Shown here: one piece after another, positions 35,916 through 46,793 of the stretch
Layout of the letters: the number at the start of each line of letters is the position of its first letter
How positions within the stretch are numbered: position 1 is the first letter of the stretch
Assembly: GCA_028583405.1 (NCBI GenBank)
Contig: CM053256.1
Span: forward strand, 24,711,325 to 24,775,324
DNA length: 64,000 nucleotides
Reading direction: 5' to 3'
Source of the DNA: Pogonophryne albipinna
Lineage: Eukaryota; Chordata; Actinopteri; Perciformes; Artedidraconidae
Position numbers and translations under genes: made by a program
The notes under the pieces: model-generated
Told to the model about the DNA's origin: nothing
Databases searched by the model: none
What the model saw: the letters and a program-made list of their open reading frames with translations, nothing else

Positions 35916-36339
35916 GTACAAAAAAATGCACCAGTCTTTTATAAACTTGCTGTGTGTGCTATACAAATATTAGATTGTAAATTACTTGTTTCAGTTTTTG
36001 GCCAAGAGGTCAAATAACTTGGGTCATGGGATCTCAAGCCAGATCAGAGTGCATTATGGGGGAATGAGTGGCCAGGCTGCAACTGAGCTATTCCTGGAGT
36101 ATTCAGCCATTAAAGGTTCAGATTTGCTGCTGATAGAACCACATGCTGCATTACATTATCTCATAAACACCTGCTTTGTCGCATGATTGGTAAAATATTA
36201 ATGTTAAATTAATCATAATGATGATTTTAAACCTACTAATGAGAGGTGTGAGAAAATGTTTACCCGAGAAAAGGCATCTTAAAATATGATCTTTTTGTTT
36301 TTATTGTGACTGCGATGGCTCATGTTGATCCCGGGCTGG

Positions 36340-36791
36340 AGCTCAGTGTGTCTCCATCTCCGAATATATTTCCCCCAAAACACGCGCGCTAATTAAGGCC
36401 GACGCTAATTAATAGGTGGGAAGTTTAAAGTAATTGTGGATCAAGTGAAGTTCACCGAGCTGCGGCTACGGTACCCGGGGAGGAACAAACCTTATCTTCA
36501 AACAAAAGCGCGAAATGCTTTCACCTCCCCAGTCAGTCCGTGCGGATCGCGGCGAAGCGCAGCCTCATCACGGAGCACGGTGCTGAGAAAGAGTGAGAGA
36601 GGGAGAGAGCAAGAGAGAGAGAGAGAGCAAAGGAGGGTGTGTATTCGTGTGTGTGTGAGGGAGAGAAAGCCACAGCCAGAGCCAGAGAAACGAGAAAGAT
36701 AAAGGAAAGACAGACGGAACGATAGACTTGTGCGTAAAAAAAGTACCGGTGCCCCCCTTCTTCTTCTTTTTCTTTCTCAATTTACCATCAG
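36340..36791 (+). promoter_or_regulatory. CpG-rich promoter and 5' leader of FOG-family gene
   Basis: CpG density rises sharply at 36380-36590 (CACGCGCGC, CGGATCGCGGCGAAGCGC), in contrast to the AT-rich flanks. A purine-rich GAGA tract follows (36594-36665), then a pyrimidine-rich tract (36757-36778). No clear TATA box is placed, which fits a CpG-island promoter with dispersed start sites. The transcription start cannot be fixed from sequence alone. The CTTATCTTC word at 36491 is a GATA site on the minus strand. Confidence 0.55.
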
Positions 36792-36817
36792 ACAAAAACC
36801 CAAAACCGGCTGCTTGG

Positions 36818-36865
36818 ATGAACCAGAACCTATCGATCTGTCAGTACTACACCTGGATTCACTGA
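36818..36865 (+). CDS. upstream ORF in the leader (15 codons)
   Basis: The last ATG before the main start opens the frame MNQNLSICQYYTWIH and stops with TGA at 36863-36865, 17 bases before the main ATG. Such a small upstream ORF can lower translation of the main frame, with reinitiation limited by the short spacing. It has no protein domain. It is real as a sequence feature; translation is inferred. Confidence 0.5.
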   Translation: MNQNLSICQYYTWIH

Positions 36866-36882
36866 CCAGCCGCACAGCAGGC

Positions 36883-36922
36883 ATGTCCCGAAGGAAGCAG
36901 AGCAACCCCAGGCAGATCAGAC
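36883..36922 (+). CDS. zfpm2: first coding exon of a Friend-of-GATA (ZFPM) cofactor
   Basis: ATG at 36883 (purine at -3) encodes MSRRKQSNPRQIR plus one base, then a strong donor GTAAGT at 36923. Mammalian ZFPM1 and ZFPM2 begin with almost the same 13-14 residues, encoded by a short first exon of the same phase. This peptide is the FOG repression motif, which docks in the RBBP4/MTA part of the NuRD complex; the basic residues R3, R4 and K5 are kept. The full protein is a large nuclear multi-zinc-finger cofactor that binds the N-terminal finger of GATA factors in heart, blood and gonad development. Residue 8 (Asn) is as in human ZFPM1; human ZFPM2 has Lys. Long flanking deserts and an intron of more than 27 kb favour zfpm2. 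Residue 13 is Arg where mammals have Lys. SALL and BCL11 proteins share MSRRKQ but not SNPRQI. Later exons lie beyond the window. Confidence 0.8.
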
Positions 36923-37853
36923 GTAAGTTTATTTTGTCCTTTATTTCATTTTTTTGAGCCGCTGCTCCGCGTCTCCGAGCTTTCCCAGAGTTTGCGGGGT
37001 TGTGTGGTGATAGTGACCGCAGAGGAGCTGATTCAGCAGCCCCTCATGTGTTGCCTGTCACGGTCCAGCTCCGCAGATAGGTTTGTGTTTCAAAAAGATG
37101 ATTTACAATCCAAATCCCACCGTGCTGCCGGAGGAAAAGTTTCCAAGTTGTAGCAAAATCAAGTTAATTTGTTGTCCGTTTGATTGGACTATTGTAGTTT
37201 TCATCCAAAATGGTCTATCAGCCACTTTGACTCTTTATTAATCACCATTCTTAATTCCAGGCCTTATTACATCCTGGAAGTGTACCACGTTATTGCTTTA
37301 AAAGGCCGATTTGCTTTTGAATTGCATTGCTATGAAATTTTTTATTTGAAGACACACTCGTGTCACACACACTCCATCATGTTGTTTACTTGCACATGGT
37401 GTCTTTGCATGAATACGTGTGCACACACTGCTATACAAACTCCACAGTAAAGCCTTTTTAAATATGAATCTTTATTGGCTGTAGCTTAGTATGGCAGTCA
37501 AAGTGTAGCAAGGTATAACATATTATAATATCAATTCAACTGAACTCTATAATAGCAACTGAACTTTATAATTGCTCTTAACAGCATGTTTTTATTCTGA
37601 TTCTGATTTACACATATTTAATATTTAAAATGTAGTTTAAATGAAACCTGGAATTAGGGGGAATATTGTTTTGAATGCTGGGAATATTAATACAGTAAAA
37701 CATTATGGTGCAAATAAAACAAAAAGTGTGTCACTTTCACATTTCTGAATTATTGTCAACATATTTTATATTTTTATTAAGAACTTTTCATAATTTTATT
37801 GATTTTAAAGGGCCTGTAGAGCATCCTTAAATACGTAGTGATTGTTACACACA

Positions 37854-37996
<143 letters not shown>

Positions 37997-39187
37997 TGCT
38001 GTTACTCCTGTCTGCTGCTGTCCTGTCTAAAAAGCAGACTGGTTACTTTGGGATCAAAATATCAAATATCAAACCACTTCCACTGATGTGTGTCGCACCC
38101 AGGATACTGTGTTTCTGCGTCGAGATATTATGGAGAATTCAGACCTAAGGCAACATTTGTATGTGTGTGTGTGGGTGTGTGTGTTTGCATGCGTGTGTGA
38201 GGTCACATGCATGAATCCATGAGGGCATGTGCATGTTAGTATACTATATCTGTTTTAATACATTTGTGTGTGAACGATTCTGCGACACAAGACATGTTTG
38301 TGTGTGTCGTCGTGTTTTGTTCTAATTATTATGGTTTCAGTTTTGAAATATTTTTGGGGATAACATTTTTTAAGTTTTTAGGGCAATATGGTTTGGAATT
38401 TATAATTTGTTGTTGCCTTTCTGGTAACACAATTAGGATTTATGAGTGTTTTAAATCGTTTTTCAACAGTATCTTTTATTTATAAATATTCAATTTTAAG
38501 ATAATCCAATTTAGCATTGTATTTATTAATATTATGTGAAAACGGGTTTATTTTTGATAATTTTTCAGAAAAAAATCGTTTTGCACTCATTTCTCTACAG
38601 TTAGAACACTTTGATTGCCATAAACTCTATATGGAAAAATATATTTTTCAGAATCATCCTTTTTTATTAATTATCTTTGAGTTTGTACTTATGTATTTGT
38701 TGGCATCCACCACAAACCTGCAACCACTTTAAGTCAACAAAGAAGCACGATGACGTATGACGTGATTGGCCCACTCATCTCTGGACCAATCCCATCGTAG
38801 CATCCGAATTTTGTCGTCGAGCAAAAAGAGCGTCTAACGTTTGTGTGGTGCTTCGTGACCTGGCCTTGTGTGAATTAGTATGTCATGTGTAAGATCTTGT
38901 TAATATGGAGCCGCTGTGCAGTGGTATAATCAAGCTCTAGTTAGAAACAGAAAAGGTCACTTGGAGCCTAGATCCTCTCTCCTACCCCGGGAACTCTGGG
39001 GAAAAAAGGCAGGGGAGGCAGTGCACAGAAAGTCAGGCACAGACAGTCATTCTAAAGGACAAAAAGGTTGTTGGGCGCACTCCCACCCCCCCGCCTCCTG
39101 CATACATTGGACTGTTATCTAAAATTGTGATTTATGCAGTATTTTAATATTTTGCTTATTCTTTCCCCTTGGGTGCTCTCTGAGCGG

Positions 39188-39443
39188 TGATAAAAAGGCG
39201 ATGCTGAAAGAGCACCATTAATTTGCTCCGATGACTGGGGAGATAAGGCCAGATAATGGGAAAGATAAGCAGGGAGATATACCATCAGAAACCCGATTAT
39301 TACCATTAAAATTCCAGCCCAGCAATCTGCAGCTGGCTGATAATTCCTTCTCCGTTTCCACCACTTTGGATGATAAGGCAAAAAATAGTCACTCAGTGCT
39401 CCTTGATTAGGCTGCCTGGATATCCCGATAATACAGTGATAAA
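39188..39443 (+). promoter_or_regulatory. dense GATA-site cluster, candidate intronic enhancer
   Basis: GATA occurs on the + strand ten times in about 250 bp (starting at 39189, 39242, 39252, 39264, 39276, 39339, 39372, 39419, 39427 and 39438). Seven of these are WGATAA, the preferred GATA-factor site, where chance predicts far less than one. CAGCTGG (39330) is an E-box next to TGATAA, the spacing class used by GATA/TAL-type composites, and TTAATTTGC adds a homeodomain-like word. The cluster is 2.3 kb inside the intron of a gene for a GATA cofactor. Enhancer function is inferred. Confidence 0.6.
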
Positions 39444-39599
39444 TTATGTATTTTCCCCCCTTGTTTTTTCCCCCTGAAACGTTACATTTGATTTTTTTAT
39501 ATAGATATAAATATATATTTCTGACCCCCTTTTCTCTGTAAACCCCCCTCCTCCTTGTTGCTTTTCCAAGAAAGGAAAAAAAAGCCATACACTTTTATT

Positions 39600-39735
39600 G
39601 TAATAAGAGTTAGATAGAAAGAGCAGATAGCGGTTGGAGGTGTTTTGTGTGGGAGCACATATCAATGTTATCAGCTCATCTCGCAGGGCCAGCTGCTAGC
39701 TGCTGTTGTTTTTAGCCTTATCACCCCGTGCCAAT
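39600..39735. promoter_or_regulatory. flanking GATA sites next to the main cluster
   Basis: AGATAG occurs twice near 39611 and 39626, and TTATC (minus-strand GATA) at 39669 and 39719. An AGCTGCTAGCTGCTG word lies between them. It probably belongs to the same regulatory block as 39188-39443. Confidence 0.35.
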
Positions 39736-39951
39736 ATGCCAATAAATTGCCCAGATTGTTAGCTGTTCCAAGGCGGGTCAGTAGAATTTGACAGGAATGA
39801 TGAAAATATCGCTGATGCTCTGCGGATTGCGATTAGCTGCTGTAATATGATGTGTGAATTCCACCAAGCTCCCTCTCTCCTCTCTTCTCACCCTCCCTCC
39901 TTCCCCTCCCTTCCACCCGCCCGCCCCCCCACCTCTTCCCTCGCCTCTCCC

Positions 39952-39978
39952 CTGCTGCTGCTGCTGCTGCTGCTGCTG
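39952..39978 (+). repeat. (CTG)9 trinucleotide repeat
   Basis: Nine exact CTG units follow a long C/T-rich stretch (39865-39950). It is non-coding in the proposed intron; the minus-strand frame with poly-Ala is not supported as a gene. Confidence 0.95.
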
Positions 39979-42229
39979 GTGTCCATACCTCTATTTGCAC
40001 TGAGAGGAGAACATTTTGATGCTTAATAGGAAGGGAAGATATGAACATGGCTGAATTGAAACCAGGCCCCTCAGAGTAATTTCTCTGTAAAATTGCCCCC
40101 CAAAGTTCCGCGGCATAAAGGGGAATCTGGATGATGTAGGGAGCGTGCCTCCGCCAGTGTTTATGGGAACATATCGAAGCGGCCCTCTGAGGCCATGTGC
40201 GGGCGTCTAATGTCAAATGTGCTTATTAAACTGACTTAGTGCTCTCCCCTTTACTGTTGTCTTCTCCGTATGGACCCTCTGAGAATTCATGTTGCTTCCT
40301 TTTCTTACTCCACACTGTCCACCCACCATCAGGCAGCATACTGTAGTGATTATGCTGCTCTGTTACTGTAAGTTTGAACAGCACCCGAGCGGCTAGTGCA
40401 CAAGTCCCCTGAGCTCAGCACCGTGTCACACTGTCCAAATGACTTGTCCTCTCACGTGATAGAGATCTGTTGCTGCTGCTCCACTGCAGTTACACAAACG
40501 TTTAGTTTGACCCATAATGACCTGTGGTTAAAGTTGGAACAGGGGCTAGGGATGCTTTGGTAAATATGACCTGTTTTGTGCATTGTTTTTATATTTTTTA
40601 TATATTCGATCTTTAGGCCTTTGATGGAAACATTGCTAACTGAGGTTCTTTTATTTGTAATTATAAATTGTGAGAATTGATTAATAGTTAATTCACTTTT
40701 TTAGCATCTCAAACATTGAGATTACCTTCCTTTTTGTATTCATAGCATAATGGAATAAATATATTTTTTATATTTTACTGTAAAAACAAAACATCAGCTT
40801 GGATCTTTTGAAACTGGACATTTTTCAATATTTTTCTGGCATTTATGTAGAAAATGATCAAAAGTTTAATCGTTAAAAATATAAATACTAATTGCAGCCA
40901 ATTATTTACTGCTCCTGTTTACACTGAGGTACCTTAAATAGAACACAACATACACACAACCCTCGGATTATTATAATTAGTCCCCCTGCTTTTCCCTGCT
41001 AGTCAGTTTAGAGCTGAATGACAGCCAAACAGCGTTCTCTGCGAGGAGCTAGAAGTCTGTTTTTTTTTATCGTGGAGACCATTTTCTCCCATCTCCGCTC
41101 CACAGTTAATCTCTCCAACTCCTTAGCATAAGGCCACTTTATGTAATGTCAGCATACTGTTTACCATATCAGGTGACATTTCTATCTTTGAGGGGCATTT
41201 ATCAGAGGCAGATTACAGTAGTAAGGGATAAGGGGAGTGTTTACTGAATTGTCTGCCAACATCCTGTATCTGAATTTGTGTGTGCTTGCTTGTGTATACA
41301 TCGGTGCATGTACACTATGTGCAACGAGCATGTGTCTGTGTTTTTGAGCAGAGGGATCGGAGCTGCTAGATTTATTTTTTTTCTCTCCGGGAACACAACT
41401 CCATCTTTTTTTTCTCGTTACTACAACTTACTGTAGTGTTCGAATATAGGGAAAAGCGTGCTAATGCTGTGGAAGTCGTAGACGCCGCGCTTCACCCTTG
41501 GTCCGTGAACGCTGGCAACTCCGGCAGTCAGATGTTTTGGGGGTGTAAAATCTAAAAATGTTTGCATGCCAGCCTCGCTGTATATTTAAGGGTTTCTCTT
41601 TCATTGGGTGACAATCACGGCTTGTCTCTTGTGTTTCTCTTGTTGATTTCTGTCAGAAGAAGAATGGTTGTAGAATGCCAACTTTCCCTCAAACATCTGT
41701 TCCCTGCCAATAACAGCTTGTGCCGTTGCCTCGTCTTAGCTGAAGGATCCCCAATTGCCTCCTCACTTTTGACACCGAACAACAATGCAGATGAATGTCG
41801 TCGTCGTCTTGTAATGTATTTTTTTTGCCATTGTGTCTACTTGTGGAGAAAGTATTCGCCGCGCAGCTATTACTGCTTATGTCTCTGCAGCTATAGGGAG
41901 AGGAATGTATAGCAGTGGCTGCTTCCTTTGTTGCAAACAGAGCTGTGATGTGTGGATGAGCTGGATGGATTGACGGTGTGTGATTCTGTCGCTGCACTGC
42001 CTGGACAGCAGTGTGAAATGTGGGCACGGTTGCAGCAAAGGTGGAGGTCACTTCCTCACGCCGTTTCCTCTTTATCTTCCTCTTTCCTGAATTCCACTGC
42101 TATTATTCCAATAACCGCCGCTGCAAGCATTGTGTTTTGATTCTGTCACAACCTGAAACAAAATGTTAATTCTAGCAATTTGTGCTAAACAAAAGCTAAA
42201 TCTACTCTTGTGCATTTCCTCTTTGATAG

Positions 42230-42428
42230 TACACTGGAAAAACTGAAATAGATTAAATGTGTTATGTCAACAAATGTTACATATGTTAGAAGTTTTTTGT
42301 TATAAGTTGAATCTTATTTTTTTTATTCAGACTTAATAATATTGCTTTCAACTAACCTAATACAGTTATGTGACATCTGTTGACATAATACGTTTAATTA
42401 AAGTCAATGTTTCAGTTTCCTCAGTGTA
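42230..42428. mobile_element. foldback MITE, TA target (copy 1, most complete)
   Basis: The ends CACTGGAAAAACTGAAAT and TTTCAGTTTCCTCAGTG are inverted, flanked by TA on both sides as with Tc1/mariner-type elements. The interior TTAATAATATTGCTTTCAAC is a signature shared by the copies at 50225, 53886 and 63732. No coding capacity. Confidence 0.75.
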
Positions 42429-42479
42429 CGCCTCACTCCTTTGACCGTATTCCTCTTTGTTTATTTAGATTTTATATCA

Positions 42480-42740
42480 ATGACGCCCATTGAGCCCCCA
42501 GGTAACAATTGACTTTCAGCCTGCTTTAAGTTAATAGCCTTGTCTCTTGCTTGTAGGGATCAATATAGGTATTAATTAATCACCATTATCAAGAGCGGGA
42601 TCTGGTTCCATTTGTTGTTACATCAGCGAAATATCAATAGAGAAAGTGGACTCCCTGATCGTCATGGCAACTTCATCTCTTAGGTCAAAGAGAGTTTATC
42701 TTATCTTGCTGCCGAGAGTGGCAAACTGCTTAGGAATCTA
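42480..42740. promoter_or_regulatory. candidate conserved intronic element with X-box-like site
   Basis: GTCATGGCAAC (42660-42670) resembles an RFX X-box half-site pair. Nearby are TATTAATTAATCACC and ATCAATAGAG words. Composition is balanced compared with the AT-rich flanks. This is a motif-based inference only. Confidence 0.3.
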
Positions 42741-43259
42741 GTTTAGACTCAAAGATCATTGATTTCAGCCTTTTTTCACCCCCACCTCGTTGTTTCAGGA
42801 GAGACGGGGTGAAAAACAACAGAGAAAGGCAGCATTCTAATCACAACAGAGATGTAAGATTTAAATATTGATGTCCAAAGGCCATTGCAGCAGAGAGGGC
42901 CTCTGGTCTCGCTGTTGTTCAAGTACGTCCTTTTAAGACCCAGACAAAGCTTTGATTATCAGAGGTGTCACCGTGGAGTGCGTCTGTAGGCTGACAGTGA
43001 GGGGCTGCAGCCACAGAATGCTAACACGTCTACATCCTGGCATTCTGCAGGCCTCAGCTGCAGTGCATCCTGGTATCACTGTGTGTGGGGCGCAGGATAT
43101 TATTGAGATGTGGTGATCTGAAACCACTGACAACATTTTCATTCATTATGCTTCAACTTTAAGCACTTTATTGTTGTTGGTGATTATAGTCGTGCTTATT
43201 TTCACTAGTGTCGTTTTTGACCACTTTTCCAAAGATGGTTGGATTTTCTTTTTCTGGAA

Positions 43260-43440
43260 TATTTATCTGTAAGGTAAGTACAGTTGCGACAAATTCGACA
43301 GAAAAATAATCACTTGTTTTTTGAAAAATAATCTGTTTTTAGCATTAAAAGTAAAACCAAAGAAGTAATATTGGATAATCAAGTAAGTACAAGCTTAAAT
43401 AAAATACTCAAGTAAATGTACTTGGTCATTTTCAACAATT
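43260..43440. mobile_element. CAGTGGTGGA-type hAT internal fragment
   Basis: AAATACTCAAGTAAATGTAC and AAAGTAAAACCAAAGAAGTA words are characteristic of the hAT non-autonomous family seen at 63291-63867. Neither terminus is preserved. Confidence 0.4.
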
Positions 43441-46378
43441 GCCTATACTGTAAGAGAACAAAAAAATTGTAGTTTTATTTTTCTGGCATATTGTGAGTTA
43501 TCTGAAAATCGGTAAATTTTTTACAAAGGCATTGCACTTTCATGTACATGAGCACTGCCTTGAATTGAGGAATTTGACTAATTAGCAGTGCATGTTGTTG
43601 TCTAAAGTGGAGTGAGGTCTGGTGTGAGGTGTTTGGGGGCGGGGGGGGGGGGCAGGTGCTGCAGAATGCTCCTCAGGGTTGGAGCAAAGAGCAGGGGCAC
43701 TGCCTGTTTTTTTTCTTTTTCTTCCTCCTTCTTGCCTCTGGGACACAATTGCCTCATTTAACATTCTCTATTTGGCCCCTGCCAAGAGGGGAAATAGCCA
43801 GGGTGAGTAAGAGGGGCCGCCACACATCATGAATTCTTCTTTCATTTAACTTGCACAGTCCCTTTTCACCTTGCTGATGCACATGGATCAGAAACGGAGA
43901 TATTGCTCAATTAAGGGGATTTCTGAGGTTGCTCCTGAGGTATTGCAGTTATTTTTGTGCCATGCCGAGGTTTTGATGTATCATGGATATTGAGTTCATC
44001 ACATTTGTGCGATGCTTTGACATCTCCATAGCCCAGAAGGGAATCAGTTCCTCAACTCGCCTTAGTCAAGAAATAAAGTCTGTCAGTCTCCCATTTCAAG
44101 GGATGTAAACAACTTTTATGTCCGTATTAAGATCCTTTTTGTCCATTTCAGTTTAATTAGCCACAGTTCATCAAAAATATTTTCATGGGATTTGTCAAAA
44201 TAGGGATTTGACTGAATCTTGGACGAGGGAACGGAAGAGACTCCTGGAAATGTGAGTCACGTTTTGCAGCAGGCATTGTCATCATTTTGTCAGCAATATA
44301 CAGTCAAATCCTGAGCCAAGCCTTGAGTTTGACTTCAACCACATATATTGTTTCAGTAATTAAAGAATTCCATGATTTATTTTCTTAATAGGTGATAAAG
44401 AAAGGGGCTAATTTGGAGAACACCATTTCCTGTGCTGGCACTCCAGAAAGTGACGCCCTAATATCTGTTCGGTGTAAATCTCCAGCTTGGCAGGAATTAC
44501 CGAGGATATATTTTAGGTGGGGGTAACACCATGCCCAACTTTGCATTGGGATGAAATGCAGCCGGCTCTATAGTTAAGGGATAGGTGGATTAAGTAACAA
44601 GCTTTTCAGTTCAATTTGTACATCAGCATTTTCCGCCCGACGGACGCCACAAAACGCATCGCATCTTAAGGCCTCGGCGGAAAATCGCTAATGACAAAGC
44701 TTTGTAAACAGATAAACAATTTATGTCAAATATGCTGAAAATATAAAACAAACTTCAAAACATGTTAATATTTAAAGAGGCTGTGTTTTTGATTTGCACC
44801 ATTGCAAAGCTGCTAAAGCTGTTGACAGCACAGCTTACACATCATGTGATCAGAGGCCTATCTGCCTGCCTGTGATTAGCTACGGAGCACCGCTACTGAA
44901 ATAGCCTTAATAGAGCCTTCTGCACACAAATAGTGATCGATTATTTACTGTAAATCATGCAAATCACATTAGATATTGGACATTGACGAAACGGAGTGAC
45001 GTGTTGAAAAAGTGCACGTCTCCTGCTTCTTATTATTTCAAAGCCGGCTTTTGTGAAGTGACAGAGTAAACATCCGGAGAGAAATGCAGCCGCTATTATT
45101 TCAGAATCAGCCAATTTTCTCTCTCTGTGTATTTCAGAGAATGCTTATCTGGTAATTACTAAAAACTGTTGACATTGAGCAAGTGCTGTAGCCAACTAAA
45201 ATGCCTTTTTGTCTTATGATATCAGATTGGATTTTTATCTGAGGTTCACGCAATCACGCATTCCTGAAAAGCAAAGATAACTGGCTCAAACTCCTTATTT
45301 CCACCATGAGTGCAGAATTAAGAGCCTCGTTTTGAAAATAAATCCATTCATTACATCCTCCGTTCATTTCTGTTGGTGATAATATGTTCTTTCCTTCTGG
45401 TTCAGACTACAGAGTGAATCTCCAAGACATACATTTGACCATAATCAAGTTTTTTAAGCTTCAGAAACAGGATAACAACTGGGTCAGATGATAAGCCTGG
45501 GCAAAACAGGGGAAAAAAGCCTCCTGTGATAGACGAGGAGAAAATCTGATTGATTGATGTCTGCTGGCTCTGCCGCCATCACACGCCGCTTGACAGTTAG
45601 TTTGGGATCAGATGATTTCACTCTTCAGATTGGGGTTGAGGGGAAACTAGGCAAATATGAAGGACACAAAGGTCAATGGCTTCTCTCCTCCTCTCTGTAT
45701 CTATCTCTGCCTGCAATAGCTTGCTTTGACAAACTGTAATATGTTGCTAAGCTTTGTGGCAGCAGGACACATGGTCATAGTTTGTACTGTAATATCCTAT
45801 TGCAGTAATCTCACAGGGAATGATTGAAAGTGCTGCAGGAATCTGGTACGAGCAGAGACCCGTTGACATCATCAGCTGCTGTGGACTGGCAGATGTCTCC
45901 TGACTTGTTTGAACTGAATTTTCCCATGGGATTGAATAAGTTAAACAACAGCTTTGACTCCGAGTGAATCTGTTATTGTAAGAAGGATCTGATAAGACGG
46001 CACCGTATTATGAGTTTGTGTAGCAAAGAGGCCAAAAATGGAATCTCCAGCGAGTGTCTCTCTGTGGTTTCGGAAAGAAAGACGAACATGGAACTGTGAC
46101 AAAGGATGATTGGATGCATATTGTAAATAAACACCCAACTCTTTTGCGATTGCCTCTCGGTCTCTGCGTAAAGACGTTCCATACAACATTTCATCTGCTC
46201 TCGCTGCTCAGATCCTGTATCGCTCAGATGAAGTGACAAGAGTTGCTCTCGGTTTGACCCTGTGTGGCAAAAATAACAGTAACACTTGGATTAGGTTTAA
46301 CCAAAACAAACTCTAGGAAGATGTTTTTGGTAAGAAAAAGCTGCAATATTGTCATCATCATTTTGTACTTTTTTCTAA

Positions 46379-46537
46379 AGAGGCCTTATAATGCTTTTTG
46401 GGGTTTCCCCTTTCCTGTACTCTGTTGTATAGGTTTGTGTGCATCCATTGGACTCCTTTGTTTTCTGAACATTAGAGCATGGAAACATGTCACAACAGAT
46501 ATAAATATGAACCTGGAAATGAGCATAATAGGGCCCC
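46379..46537. mobile_element. short TTAA MITE, same family as 13309-13723
   Basis: It runs from AGAGGCCTTATAATGC to GCATAATAGGGCCCC, the same termini as the 415-bp element at 13309 but inverted and internally deleted to about 159 bp. It is flanked by CTAA on the left (one mutation from TTAA) and TTAA at 46538-46541 on the right. Confidence 0.8.
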
Positions 46538-46541
46538 TTAA

Positions 46542-46793
46542 AGTAACAGTATACCTACTATTGGGCAAATTAAATTCCATTTTTTTACTTTAGTTAGACT
46601 ACTTAAGATCTTGCTTTTAGATAAACTTAAGTATTCAAAAGTACATTTTGTTTTCTAATGTCCACCATTGTTGTATTGTTGTCACAATGCATTTGTGGAC
46701 AGCTAATGAAAGCACCTTAGAACCAGTAGAATACATTAGTTTTAGATGATGCTACAAAGCCAATAGAAATGCCTCTGTTACTGTCCACCACTG
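46542..46793. mobile_element. hAT-like fragment ending GTCCACCACTG
   Basis: The right end GTTACTGTCCACCACTG reads in reverse as CAGTGGTGGACAGTAAC, a terminus common in teleost hAT elements. The words CTTAAGTATTCAAAAGTAC and TTTTACTTTAGTTAGACTAC fit its interior. The left end is missing or was displaced by the adjacent MITE. Confidence 0.55.

Noticed and set aside
36883..36922. Assignment to the SALL or BCL11 families, which also start MSRRKQ
   Set aside because: Residues 7-12 (SNPRQI) and the very short first coding exon match FOG proteins; SALL and BCL11 continue differently after MSRRKQ.
39833..40216. Minus-strand frame with poly-Ala and Arg/Gly-rich segment
   Set aside because: It is explained by the (CTG)9 repeat and the adjacent C/T-rich tract in the intron.
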